Origin: Mixophyes australis
Taxonomy: Eukaryota; Chordata; Amphibia; Anura; Limnodynastidae
NCBI GenBank assembly: GCA_036250195.1
Contig: JAVHZZ010000006.1
Location: 78,329,369-78,393,368, forward strand
Length of the DNA stretch: 64,000 nucleotides
Reading direction: 5' to 3'
The notes under the pieces were generated by a model. The model ran no database searches. It saw only the letters and a list, made by a program, of their open reading frames with translations, and was not told the origin of the DNA. The position numbers were made by a program, and so were the translations under genes. How positions within the stretch are numbered: position 1 is the first letter of the stretch; each line of letters starts with the position of its first letter. This document shows, piece by piece, positions 46,013-57,519 of this stretch.

Positions 46013-47352
46013 GTAATGTCTGGCACCTTCTTGGGGGGAGGGTATCTATAATTGCCCTCAGTACATATTATGTCACACAGTAGTCCTCCCAGTTCATATT
46101 ATGCCACACAATAGTACCCCCAGATCATATTATGCCATCCAGTAGTGCCCTCAATTTAATGTATACTCACACATAATCACTAAACACATATATTAATAAA
46201 ACATATGAAAGCAGCTCTATTTTACTATACGCAACTCGCCTCTCGAGTCTGCACACCAAGGCCAAACATATTTAGTTCTGCAGAAGAACATGGGAAGAAC
46301 GACTGTGGCTAGGCATGTGCACCAGCTCAGTTTCGAGCCACTTAAGAGAAGTCGCTGCAGCGTTGAAATTCAGCTGTGCATTAGGGTGTGCCGTGCTGAC
46401 CCGAAACACCCTGTGTACATGATACATGCTTATGACTACGCAACAATTTTATTAAGCAATTCTAATCTAGACCTAGCCGGCTATCTGTGCTGGGTTTACA
46501 ACATTGTCCAAAAATGTGGTAGCTGCCTGTGTAAAATTACAAAGCAGATACAATAGTTTATGGTAATAATTACTTTATTTCATAATGACATTGAATAATA
46601 TGTGACATTGTTGCATGTGATCTAAAATATATTATATATGTTTATTTTACAGTCTCCTTTAAAGAGGGACACCAGGTAGATGCACTAGGTAGTAATTTGT
46701 ACAAACAAAAACCACAGTTGTTGCCAGAGCTTATCCTCACGATTGCAAATTTGTATGTAGCTGGCAAAATAAAAGTATGAGGTATTAGTCCATATTTTGA
46801 TTTAAAAAAAAAAAATACCCAAGACAGTTATTTTTTTATGCTGGACCACCTGACTCTAACCTCAGTGGTCCAATATCCTGAACCCCTACTGTTCATGAAG
46901 AACTCACAGTAGTTGATGCATGTAATGTATGCATCTGCAGACATGACAGTTTGGAGTATTTTAATATGCAAACTGAGATCTATTGGGTTATCATGTTGAA
47001 CCAGGACAGAGCGAGATTTAACAACCAGTGTACAATATCCATTCATAATACTACAGACTGTCATACCTGAAGATACAACTAGGATAAAAGTTTCCAGAAC
47101 TATAGTTATCTCTTTATGGAAAGCACATGGTTTCACTATTTGGTGGAGGGGGGTTTTTCGCATCAAAGGTGTTTCCCTTTAAATTGACCTCTTTGTAACA
47201 ATAATTCAGACACTTTTATCCACAGCAATAAACTTTCATTAACATTCATCATTAAAGGCTTTTATTTTCCACACAACTTGGCATCTGTAACCTTATGATG
47301 TATATATTTCACTCTGGTCTTTTCTACCCCACCTCTTTATTTTATATTCAAG
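46013..47352 (+). other. Intron I of the ABCA5-like gene
   Basis: A 1.3-kb intron. 46050-46160 is a short minisatellite (listed). 46726-46800 holds a phrase (GAGGTATTAGTCCATATTTT) that recurs in the next intron at 47660 and 48080. The rest is unassigned; open frames at 46290-46556 and 46828-47166 show no known domain. Confidence 0.8.
46050..46160. repeat. Minisatellite, about 32-bp unit, 3-4 copies
   Basis: Tandem copies of CATATTATGYCACACAGTAG followed by T(C/A)CYCCCAGT. The units differ by several substitutions. Confidence 0.75.
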
Positions 47353-47472
47353 ATAAATAAGGTTCTACATGATTTGGACATGGAAGCAGTGAAGCACAAC
47401 CAAGTGAAGAGGCTCAGTATAGGGCAGAGGAGGAAACTTGCTGTGGGCATTGCAATTCTGGGTAATCCCAAG
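47353..47472 (+). CDS. abca5: ABCA5-like exon 10 of window: ABC signature of NBD1 (LSIGQ variant)
   Basis: 40 codons exactly, phase 0-0. The acceptor is tatattcaag and the donor is gtaatc. It encodes INKVLHDLDMEAVKHNQVKR followed by LSIGQRRKLAVGIAILGNPK. The signature is LSIGQ (agt ata ggg cag). The first Gly of LSGGQ is replaced by Ile, which needs at least two base changes from any Gly codon, so a single read error is unlikely. The exon is otherwise well conserved and open. Confidence 0.96.
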
Positions 47473-48353
47473 GTAATCACCATGCTTGACTATTTTCAGA
47501 GTTATGTCATTGCTCATTTTCTTCTGACCTTGTTACGATTGCTGTGTGGTGATGGTAGCCAAGAAGCTTGGAGACTTTTGAATCATGATTCCATCCAGAG
47601 ATGCATTTACAATATAGGCAAATAAGGCACTGTGTGTATCTAGCAAAATGAAAACATGAGGTATTAGTCCATATTTTGATCAAAACATTTAAGCCTGCAT
47701 CCCAGTGTCAAGGGCACCTCATTATATGCAGATCATACAATAACCTATTTGCTTTAAACACCATTAAAATGCAGTTAAAATCAGATGCACTCACCTCCCA
47801 GGTATAGGGGTATACATCTAGCAAGGGCTGGTTTCTGAGCCACACCTAAATGTACCTTAAATAGGCTTGATTGACAGCTGCTATGACAACATAAGGCAAT
47901 ATTTTGAGATAAAAACCGAGAAAAAATAAGCCCACACTCGGTATATCCCATATTATATATGTTACTAGCTGCATGGCAATATAATGCCCATATATGTATA
48001 CAAAACAAAAAGACAGTTATTGTCAGTGCTTATTGTTAACATTGCATATCTGTGTGTATTCGGCAAAATGAAAACATGAGATATTAGTTCATATAATATG
48101 AACTATGTTATGTCTTTTTGTTTTGTATACATATATGGGCATTTATATTGCCACACAGCTGGTACTATATACAATATGGGATTTACCGAGCGCAGGCTTA
48201 TTTTAAACATGAAAAATTATCCACTTTTACATTCTATAAAATGTACCCATCACCCTTGTTCATTGTCTTTTAAACAAATTCTTAGTGATTCTGTGACATT
48301 CCCTTCACATGACCCTTCCATTGTATTTAAAGGACCTGTAATGTTCCCTGCAG
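47473..48353 (+). other. Intron J of the ABCA5-like gene
   Basis: An 881-bp intron. It has two further copies of the ATGAAAACATGAGGTATTAG phrase and a long inverted repeat: arms 47928-48013 and 48111-48205 (ATAAGCCCACACTCGGTATA against its inverse). It looks like a snapback element occupying most of the intron. Confidence 0.75.
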
Positions 48354-48492
48354 GTGCTGCTTCTGGATGAGCCCACTGCTGGCATGGACTCCTGCTCCCG
48401 CTACACAGTCTGGAATGTACTGAAGAAGAGAAAGGCAAACAGTGTGATTGTGTTCAGCACACACTGTATGGAGGAGGCAGACATTCTAGCAG
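48354..48492 (+). CDS. abca5: ABCA5-like exon 11 of window: Walker B, D-loop and H-loop of NBD1
   Basis: 46 codons plus one base. The acceptor is tgttccctgcag and the donor is gtacac. It reads [16 protein letters not shown] (Walker B with catalytic Glu intact), then [16 protein letters not shown] with the switch His. The D-loop has Ser where ABCA proteins usually have Pro (GMDPxxR). Lower-strand open frames across this exon are shadows. Confidence 0.97.
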
Positions 48493-49589
48493 GTACACAA
48501 GTTCATAAGCTGTACAGCTTTATGTGCTATGCCTATTATATTACTTATAATACCAAGGGAAGGGATTACCTCCAGCATCAGGGCACTTTACAATTCAGGA
48601 CTTGTGTGATGTTACTTTAGTGAAATGTTACAAGTAATCCCTTGCATTTTTCTGTCAACAGTAGTAAATACAGAACCACAGAGAAACATTTTACACACGT
48701 GTGTAACAGACTATTGACTGACACATATCATCATCATCACCATTTATTTATATAGCGCCACTGATTCTGCAGCGCTGTACAGAGAACTCATTCACATCAG
48801 TCCCTGCCCCATTGGAGCTTACAGTCTACATTCCCTAACATACAGAAAAAAACATAGAGATGGAAAACCGCACAAGGCAAAAAATGGTACGAGCACTATA
48901 TTGTTGTAAACCCGATTAAAGACATATGATAAATCGGGGGGTGCACCCTACACTGTATTAGTTAATTTGAAAAACCAAAGAAAGGGAGGGGGGGAAGGAA
49001 GGGAAAAAGTCAGTGTGATATGAGGCACTCCAAAATTGCTCGTTAAAATATAACTTTTATTAGATTGAATTTAAAATGGAAAGATTTGAGCGAAATATTA
49101 AAAGAAAAAATAAATACAAAAAGTGATATGTGGTTAAAATGCAAAATAATTTGCAATGTCCCACTTGTGGTCCCTATCGTATCCGCTGCAATAGCGCTAA
49201 GGGCTGCATATAAAGGGTATACAATGTGCTATAGTAGCCCTCGCTACAATAGCGCTAAGGGCTGTATATAGAGGATATAGAATATGCTGTAGTAGCCCTA
49301 GATTGCATAAATTGCAAAGACCAATAATTGCTAATTAAGAAAAGCCTCAATAATTGGTATACATGTATATGATCCACTTGAAGGAGAAGATGCAATAATA
49401 ATGGTATAAAGTTATTGCATGAATGTAACAGAATTAATGTCCATCGTATTGATCTCCTAATAATAAAGAGCAGATACCATGTATCTCTTATTGACAGCCC
49501 GAGGATACTATCTATGAATAGTGCTAACCTGCATCTGGCTAATGAAGCCTATATCGAGGCGCCAATATATAGTAGAAACGGCCTGCAGG

Positions 49590-49692
49590 ATTCGCGGGAT
49601 TTTGTGATAAATACCCTGCCTAAAATAAAACTGAGGAGCGATTCCAGCGCTGTGAGGCACAAGTGCTAACCACTTAGCCACTGTGCTGCCCC
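49590..49692 (-). repeat. tRNA-derived SINE fragment
   Basis: The minus strand begins GGGGCAGCACAGTGGCTAAG, then TGGTTAGCACTTGTGCCTC, ACAGCGCTGG. TGGCTAAGTGG matches a pol III A box. This is the widespread 'GGCTCAGTGGTTAGCAC' vertebrate SINE head. The B box is degraded. Confidence 0.75.
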
Positions 49693-50599
49693 AATAATAT
49701 CCATAATATAATTTGGATGAAACGTGTATCAGTTTGTTTCCACCAAGTACAGCCACAGTATTAAGGATGTAATCTCAGCCATCAAAGGGATTCAATACTT
49801 CCACCTCCTTGCTATGCAATATCTTGCTAAGCAGGGCTGTCTTAACAGCATTTCAGGCCCCTGGGCAAAGCAATGCACTGGGGCTCTATCTGCACAACCA
49901 CTCACAAAAATAAAAATGTAAATTACCCATACAATTAAGCTTATATTTATTGGTACCTCCAACAAAATTCATGGTTAAACATTAAAAAACATGCTGTACA
50001 GCAGAGATTAATCCACACAAACATTTGGACAATATACATGAGCCCTGAAGTTGAAAAACAAGAAATTCAACATAAAAATGGTACTCAGTTGGTAAAACAT
50101 ACAGACAGAGATGGCACAGTATGAAACTCAGTGGTCTTCAGAATGTAATTTTCCATACACATGGCTGAAAGCCAGTTCAAATGCTACTGTCCCATTGTGC
50201 TGTGAATCTGATTTTTTATTAGTCTTGAAAATGAACATGAGTGAGAAGTTGGCAATCCAATATGCCCCCTATGCTTGCGTGCCCCACAGGCAACTGCCCA
50301 GCGTGCCCATGCGTTAAGACGGCTCTGTTGCTAAGCAGGTATGACAATTCAATCAGAAGGGTGACTTAGACAGCTTTTTTTTTTTTAAGCAGTGCCATCC
50401 ATGGCTCAGGATTGAAAGTTATGTTGAAAATAAAAAACCTCTCAACACCAACTGAATTGTAGGAGAGTAACACCACATATGGACCTCATTCCCTGCAGTT
50501 TAACATCATTGTAGCAGGAATTTGAGGTACGAAATGTATGAGAAGCCTTTTGTGGTGACTTGTACTGGTTAAGATATGTTTTGTAGGCACCTTCCTTAT

Positions 50600-51100
50600 C
50601 TGTGATTCAGATGGAAATTTGTAAGTAATATTAGCATTGTAGGCTCCTGGAGTCCATTAAATGGTAGTCAATTTTTGGAGGTGAGTAGAAAGTGTATTCT
50701 GTCATTGAGGAGTTTAGAGGCCTACAAGTATCTATGGGATTATAGTATTTTAAAAGTGTCCCAATTGATTTTGGATGGGGTATGAATGAAGAAGCCACTG
50801 CATGTGTACTTCTGTGTAGCAAAGGTTTTGGGGACATATTGAAGTCTCCTCCAAAAAAAATGTCAGTGTTATGAGAGTAACCATAAAAATGCTTGAAACA
50901 ATTCTGCCTAAGCAGATTGAGAAGCATAAATATTGACCATAGTTACAGGAGTATCTTGCAGTTTTGTTAGAAGAATTAAGTAGCTACTTTGATTATATCT
51001 CTCTGCAACGAGTCAAATAAAAATTAAAAATATGTGTATCCCCCAAAGAGTAATAGGGAAATAATAGTGAGTCTTGTCAGCTGTGTGAGTGCGTGTGTGG
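50600..51100 (-). pseudogene. L1-type endonuclease fragment
   Basis: The minus strand encodes NTDIFFGGDFNMSPKPLLHR (the GGDFN endonuclease motif), followed by LLKYYNPIDTCRPLN and YTFYSPPKIDYHLMD. Upstream on the same strand TPVTMVNIYA-like sequence precedes it. It is an EN-domain remnant of an L1/Tx1-type LINE different from the copy at 36253. Frames are broken. Confidence 0.75.
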
Positions 51101-52334
51101 GGAGGGGGGTTTGCTATCACCTCAGGAGTAAGACCTATCAACTGTGGTGTGACAGAATATAATTTGCCCAACTGTGCAATGGAGTTGTGTCTTTCCTAGT
51201 CAAATACTAGTGGGCATGAGTGTCAATAAAGACATATGTAAAGTTTGCAGAATAGGACAGGCATGTCATATTGTATGCCAAAGATTTTTCAGTTACAGTC
51301 CCAGTGCACCACACTGTGTAGTATGCTGAGATGAATTGTTACAGGTCATCCTCAAAAAAGTGTGTTTAGGCCCCTACATTTCAATAAAGGCGGGGTAGAG
51401 TGCTTCTTGGGTGTTCCAGTTGGAGGACGTTAGGAGGTGGAGGTAGAGTTAGGGTTTTAATAGTGTAGCTTGCTTTTCTATGTCAGGAAGGGTGAGAATG
51501 CAGCCAATGTAGTCCTCTAATAGTTTAGCAGAGCACCCAGTGCTGCAAGGCCTCATGTTGTTATTTGAGCTCTGTCCTGCTCTTTGGGAATGTTCCTCCC
51601 TTTCAGATTTTAGTAGTAGCCATTTGGACAGTTACAGGATTATTTTTTTCCTCCCAGGTTTTCAGCTGTAAAAGGCTGAAGGTTTCACCAGGATTGACTT
51701 TGTTAATCAGGATCCAAATGTAAAGAATTTGGAAAGAAGAGAAAAAAAATTCTTTGCTCCACAGAGGTGAAGCTGATACTCCAAAAGACTATAAAAGTTG
51801 CTAGATTCCGGATTATCGCTGCTTTTTTGATCTAAATGTTTGGTTCAGAACTCTGATGAGAGACCTATTTTGTCTTTATTGTTGCTGAATCTAACTTTAT
51901 TTTTTGTTAACATAACAACTACAGAAAACTACTAAAGTAAAGGAATTGTCAACATAAAGAGACATAAAAGACATGTCCATCTTTGTAAGGTCTTCATAAG
52001 ACACACAAATCAACACTGTCTTGCCTCCTTGTTTTCCCTACACGTTTCTTGTCATAGTATAGAATGTAAATTCAGATTGTCAACTTGTAAATTCACTCAA
52101 ACACCTTTCTTATCATAAAGGCTTGTCAGCTGCATTACACTTGCCATGTTCCAGCAATGTTACACAAAGTATATACCAAGCAGTATATATTATATTTGCC
52201 CTGGGATTGTACAATCTGAATGCTTCCCTCCAATGTACAAACCCATTGTACACTGTGAAGATACGTGGTTCCCAAATCACTCAGACACGGTATTAGAGGA
52301 AAAATAGGATGATTTATTCTGCAGTACAGGATTA

Positions 52335-52483
52335 AATACAGCACGGCCCCTTTAACAATAGCAGGTCCAACAAGTGAGGAAATCAGTTCAAATAAATACA
52401 GTGAGATATGTACAGTGCGGCCCCTTAATGATAGCAGGCCCAACAAGTGAGGAAATCAGTCCCAATAAATCCAGTGAGATATG
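52335..52483. repeat. Two-copy 73-bp tandem repeat
   Basis: ACAGYRCGGCCCCTTWA...AGCAGG.CCAACAAGTGAGG...CAGTGAGATATGT occurs twice in succession with about 10 differences. The surrounding CT-rich block could be LTR-like sequence in reverse, but no second LTR was found. Confidence 0.7.
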
Positions 52484-53561
52484 TTCCATAGCGAATCTCT
52501 GGCAGAGCATCATCTCTTGGCCAAAGTCAGTCACACTCGCTCTCAGCTCCCAGGGTAGTCTCTTTTATCACTTCATAATCCCTCCTTGGAAACTCCTGCA
52601 CAGGGAGTTGCAAAAGGTCTTGATTGGTGGGCTTCTCACACTATTCAGCCCCCTACCTCCCCCAGGTGTCTTCCCTCAGGTGACCCCTGCTGGGTCCGGC
52701 TCCTGGCCGTCTGTAAAGCTCACTAGTGGACAATAGGGAGCAAACAGAAGGAACAATGGTATGTTAATTCACTCAACTCCTGAGTGTTCCCTGTGGAGGA
52801 GGAATTTAACCCCTGAAGTGCTTTTCCATGGAGATGTTACATTTCGATAAAATAACCTTTATATTGAGACATTGTTCTGATTACAAACCAGATCTAAGCC
52901 ACACCTTATAACAATGGACATTTGAGACAAATGGTAGTAACCTTAGCTAACACAAGCAAAATGACTTCTGCTGTCCCATTATTTTCGCACAATATGGCAA
53001 TATTCTTTATATTTCTAATACATACAATATTGCAGGTAATAGCCAGGCCAAAATGTACCTGATAACATGAAATAATAATATACATAATACACCGATGCTC
53101 TGGTGTATATACTTAGACTGGGCCAAGGATTAAAAAGTACATTAAACTGTAAGAAACGGGTGATGAATTAAAAGTCCTCGGTCCAGTAGCACCACGTTTC
53201 GTGACAAACACCCTATAGCTAATCACATCATTTCACTTCACATCATTACTTTTACAGTATCCCAGATTCTATTTGGGTTTGAGGGTCAGTTAATAGAAAA
53301 CAGGCAGAAATACACAAAAAAGGAACACATTACTATGTTTTTGGCCTTCTTTAGGAAACTATGGTCAAATCCATTACCGTGGAAAATATATGCTGTGTTA
53401 TAATAAATGTTATACAAGAACAAAAGATGCAGCGTCAGCAAGTCAGACATCCATGTTTCCATTATATTCATATTGTGCACAAATTAACTTCAATTGTTGT
53501 TCCAGCTGTACTGACATGGTCATTTGTTTGTGTACAACTAATTCTCCTTTATGCATTTTAG

Positions 53562-53652
53562 ATCGAAAAGCTGTTATTTCACAGGGAACTCTGAAATGCA
53601 TTGGTTCCTCCCTGTTCCTCAAGAGCAAATGGGGTGTTGGCTACCGCTTAAG
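53562..53652 (+). CDS. abca5: ABCA5-like exon 12 of window: post-NBD1 segment
   Basis: 29 codons with two-base overhangs on each side. The acceptor is tatgcattttag and the donor is gtattt. It reads [19 protein letters not shown], then [11 protein letters not shown], the standard ABCA sequence after the H-loop (DR.A..S.G.L.C.GSS.FLK...G.GY.L). Confidence 0.97.
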
Positions 53653-53791
53653 GTATTTTTCTGTCTTGTAAATGCTAATGTAATGAATTAAATATGCTAA
53701 TTTTTGTTGTTATTAAAGGACAAAATGTGGGTTGAGCACTGCTGTATTTTTCACTAACAGTCTTTTTCTTCAAATCTTTTTTTCTCTTTAG

Positions 53792-53931
53792 TATGGATAT
53801 AAAACCGTCCAGTAATGTAGTGGCTGTTTCTTCACTGATCACACAACATATTCCCAGTGCAAGCGTAATGCTGCAGACAGAGAATTCACTCATCTATGCC
53901 TTACCATTAAAAGATGTGGACATATTTCCAG
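53792..53931 (+). CDS. abca5: ABCA5-like exon 13 of window: regulatory domain 1, first part
   Basis: One base, 46 codons, one base. The acceptor is tttctcttta followed by g at 53791, and the donor is gtacac. It includes SSLITQHIPSASVMLQTE and SLIYALPLKDVDIFPG, aligning with the ABCA5 region V.QHIP.A.L.Q.....VY.LP..D...F.G. It is preceded by the shortest intron of the window (139 bp). Confidence 0.93.
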
Positions 53932-56101
53932 GTACACTATAGTTATTTATGTGATAAAATGTATCAAGACCTTCTCGCTAGTATAAAGGTTGACAGATCA
54001 GGTGTGATAACGGCCACAACACTTTTGTTTGAAAAGTCGTTGTGTATTGTCTTGGGGCATGGCCTATTAGTAATGTGTACTCATGATGTAATTTGGAGAT
54101 GTGTGTCATGTTTGTATGTGTGTTGTACTGTCCTCTGGAGCATGGACTGATATTGAATGAAATTAAATATTCTTTGCAAAGTGCTGTGTAATATGTAGGT
54201 GCTACATAAATGTTATTAATAAAATAAATAAGCCATGTCCATCCTCTGAACTGTCAGAAGGATGGGGGTCAAGCAGGGAGACACCAGGAAAAGAGAGCAC
54301 TGTCAGTCGAGAGAGACTCTGCTTGTCTGCTGGTGCCTGGTGGGGTACACTCTTCCCAAAGTCAAAAAGAGGGGGCACCACCATATGCGACTATCATTCT
54401 TTGCCAGTACCCAGCTGATATGCATGTCTGTCAGATGGTCATTGACTTGCTAGGCAGCGCTGTTAAAGCACTTGTAGTGGACTGTGACACTACTGTCATG
54501 TGAAGTAGTGCTTCGGTCACCCATGTTGGACTCAATAGTAAATGTGATTGGTAGTACTTCTAGTGTATACACATGGCTAATCCTACCTGCAGATGTGTTA
54601 TAATAATTTGATTATGTCTCTGCAGAGGTTGAGCTGTACAGTATCCTGGTTAGTGTTTCTCCTGGAGGGTGACTTAACTCCCCTCTCTAGTCAACAGCAA
54701 ACTTACTGAAGCACTTTTCACAATAACCTTAACCCTTACAATACCACATTGTAGTCAGTTGCAGTTTTATAGAAGGATTCTGTGATGTTAACCTCTCTGT
54801 AAAGTTAGTTCTCTGATTAGTTTACAGTAGAATGTCACTGATTTTAATCCTTATTGTTGTTTGTGGTAGTTATGTAATTCACATTAAAGCTTCATGTTTT
54901 GCTTTCTGGTTAGTGTCAAATTCAGATGCACTTCTAATTTTAACACTGACACTACATGTTTCCTGTTAATTGGGTCTTAATAATTCAAAGGCAAGTTTGA
55001 TACAAGTTTGACTGAGAATTTGATGCCTGAATGGGGAGACAGTGAGCTTACGGATGATAGGTGGGGGGAGCAGGGAGATAAGGGGATATAGGAGGGGAGA
55101 AGGGATGTAAGGGGTGCTGTTGCTGTATTATGGTATCACATAGGGGGACATGCTCCCTTGCTACAACACTGTCCATCATACAATTTCCCTGATTACGGCA
55201 GAAGTAAGTATTTTTGGAGATTACAAGTCTATAGTTCCTTTAACTCCAGCATGGGATTTTCATAAAGGTTTTACATACTTTTGTGAATTCAGTGTAGCAA
55301 TTCAGATTTATTATTCATGTTTCACATGAACTTGTACCATAGCTGTAATTATCAACTGGGCAGTACCAGGAATTAGTACAGCACCTGTAATCATCAGCTG
55401 CCGGTGCCAGGATACTGGGTTTATTTTTGCTCTTCTACCATGTCAGCTGGTAAGAAGTGCCTGAAGACAGTCTTATACTCTAGCCAGGCTCACCTTGTAA
55501 CATTAGTGGATAATGGTAAAACAGATGTGCAGTAATTCTAATAGCACAACACACTGTAAAGCCTATCACAGTGGAGCTATATTCATCATTCCTGGAGTGC
55601 TGATCCAGATGGGTCGGTCCTCTGTCCCTTTACTCCTTTGCTGGCAAGGCAGGGACCAAGTTCTATGCCACCTTGCTTTTGTCAGGTACACAAAGAGAAA
55701 AAGTAAACAGAGTTCTGAAGTCATGTCCAATTGTTCTTACCAATGATCCTGACCAGCACACCAAGAGCCGTAAGCCCCTAGTCAGTTCTGTCCGATTAAA
55801 CTCCTGTTGCCGGGAGTAGTCCCCTTTTATTGATGATCCGGTTCCCACTGTGGTGTTCCTTCAGTGAGGTGGGTGCTAGATAGTGCAGACCAAACAATAT
55901 ACCATATACTGGCTAGAGGGATGCTAAGTTGCTTTAACCTTATCTATCAAGTTTACTCCTGTTAGATTGTAGGGCTGCTTGGGCAGGGCCATCTTGATGT
56001 CGGAGCTTTATAAATAAAAGATATTAATAATATTGGACAATTATAAAATATTGGCTCAGGGGTTTAGTGGCCCGTTAAGAATACATTTACTTATTTTCTA
56101 G
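53932..56101 (+). other. Intron M of the ABCA5-like gene
   Basis: A 2.2-kb intron. 54170-54230 (GGTGCTACATAAATGTTATT) and 55950-56030 (GGAGCTTTATAAATAAAAGA) are plus-strand LINE/SINE tail remnants. 54235-55900 has no element I can name. Confidence 0.75.
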
Positions 56102-56221
56102 GACTACTTTCTGCCCTGGACAATGATTGCAACTTAGGAGTTGTGACTTATGGAGTTTCCATCACCACACTGGAAGATGTCTTCTTCAAACTGGAAACAG
56201 AGACTGACAATGTTCAGACAG
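56102..56221 (+). CDS. abca5: ABCA5-like exon 14 of window: regulatory domain 1, second part
   Basis: Two bases, 39 codons, one base. The acceptor is cttattttctag and the donor is gtaaga. It reads LLSALDNDCNLGVVTYGVSI then TTLEDVFFKLE, the conserved ABCA motif (L.VISYGVS.TTLEDVFLKLE). It ends in an acidic ETETD stretch. Confidence 0.96.
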
Positions 56222-57296
56222 GTAAGACTGGAAGAGTGGTTTGATGGTAATAGATGGGTTATGTATGACCCAGCCTACCTCTTGATGTAACTCAGCTGGA
56301 AAAATTCTGTAATTATGACATGAGATTGGCCATGTGCTCCAATCATGTGTTTAGTATTGAAACTTGGAGTGGTGGGTATTTAACTGTTTGCAATTGTTTA
56401 TCTATGATGAGGAGATTGTGGATAGAAGGTGTTTGGAAAATTGTTCACAAGTGGAGGTTCTAAAAACAGCAGCACACAAGGAGAGAAGATGAACAGATAA
56501 CTGTTTTAATAGACATACACAGCCTAAGCCTAAAATACAAATCATTATTTGAAGCTGGTCAAAGAATACCTTTCAAGTTTATCCTTAGCTGTGCTCTTCC
56601 ACCCTCTAACTGAGTTCCTTAAAAACAGATCACACTAAATTTTACTACAATGAATACAGGTAATTACATTAAAATAATTACAATACAAAGGCTTAATTAT
56701 CGAGACCACAAGAAGATAATTAAATATAATGCTTAATACAAAAACAAATTCTCCAGATAATGTGAGTTTTCTTTTGTTTTACACTCAAACATTATGCCAT
56801 GATACTAAGCTCCCTTAAAGAGGTTTACTACTAAGCTCATTATTTTATTTTGATAACATGACTGGTAAAAATAATTACTTGTACAAAATAATAATAACAT
56901 TTCTATAATGTGTTGAATAGTTTAAAGCACAAAATAGTTTTCTAAAGCGATGGTCATAAAGACCCATTTGTTGAATCACATCTCACAAATGGAGCAAAGT
57001 CTACACATCCAGTGAATGATTTAGACAAGATTCTCTAAGAGTTTCAAATCGTTATCAACAAATCTCTTTGACTAACGAAGAACTTTTTGTTAGCCATTAG
57101 ATTGTAAGGTATCTCATAAGAATGCATCTCCCAAATCATATCTGCATTTATTTTGCCTTCCTGGCATGTCCCTGTTTCATGTATGCCCTGTTTTTACTGC
57201 AGGGCATATGGCACCTTACAAATCAACAGCATTAATAATAATAATAAAAGTCACACTCTGACATTTTGAAATTTTACAGCTTATCACTTTCCACAG
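56222..57296 (+). other. Intron N of the ABCA5-like gene
   Basis: A 1.1-kb AT-rich intron. 57100-57248 resembles a LINE/SINE 3' end (ATTAGATTGTAAGGTATC ... GGCACCTTACAAATCAACAG plus AATAATAATA). Nothing is recognised in 56222-57100. Confidence 0.75.
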
Positions 57297-57495
57297 ATCA
57301 CAATATTTTCAGTCAGAGGATAGAAGAAGACAAGAAGTGGAAATCCACAGAGGACATTGACATGGGGTTACTGGCACTACCAGACTCAGACCCATGTACA
57401 GTGAGTGGCAAAGCACTGTGGAGGCAGCAAATTGGCACTATGGCCAAGTTACATTTTCGTAATTTGCGCCGAGAGAGTAAATCTATTCGTTATGT
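57297..57495 (+). CDS. abca5: ABCA5-like exon 15 of window: linker to second membrane domain
   Basis: Two bases, 65 codons, two bases. The acceptor is tttccacag and the donor is gtgagt. The first half is polar and poorly conserved (QRIEEDKKWKSTEDIDMG). The second half, ALWRQQIGTMAKLHFRNLRR then ESKSIRY, matches the ABCA5 string before TM7 (LW.QQ...IAKFHF..LKRESKS.R). The 3' end could alternatively be at 57493, but phase with the next exon favours 57495. Confidence 0.9.
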
Positions 57496-57519
57496 GTGAG
57501 TATTTACATGGTTAATTGA

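Larger units (their letters stand above)
48493..53561 (+). other. Intron K of the ABCA5-like gene
   Basis: A 5.1-kb intron. 48722-48850 is a reversed LINE/SINE tail (ATTTATATAGCGCCACTGAT, GCAGCGCTGTACAGAG). 49150-49290 is a two-copy tandem of about 62 bp (AATAGCGCTAAGGGCTG). 49590-49692 is a SINE, and 50600-51100 is an L1 endonuclease fragment on the minus strand. 52335-52483 is a two-copy 73-bp tandem within a CT-rich block (52250-52830). 51100-52250 and 52830-53561 are unassigned. Confidence 0.75.

Noticed and set aside
47353..47472. Calling the ABCA5-like gene a pseudogene because of LSIGQ
   Set aside because: All 17 exons are open, all splice sites are canonical and phases are consistent; a single altered motif is not enough.
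49590..49692. tRNA gene
   Set aside because: Only the A box region is tRNA-like; there is no cloverleaf and the B box is degraded. SINE head.
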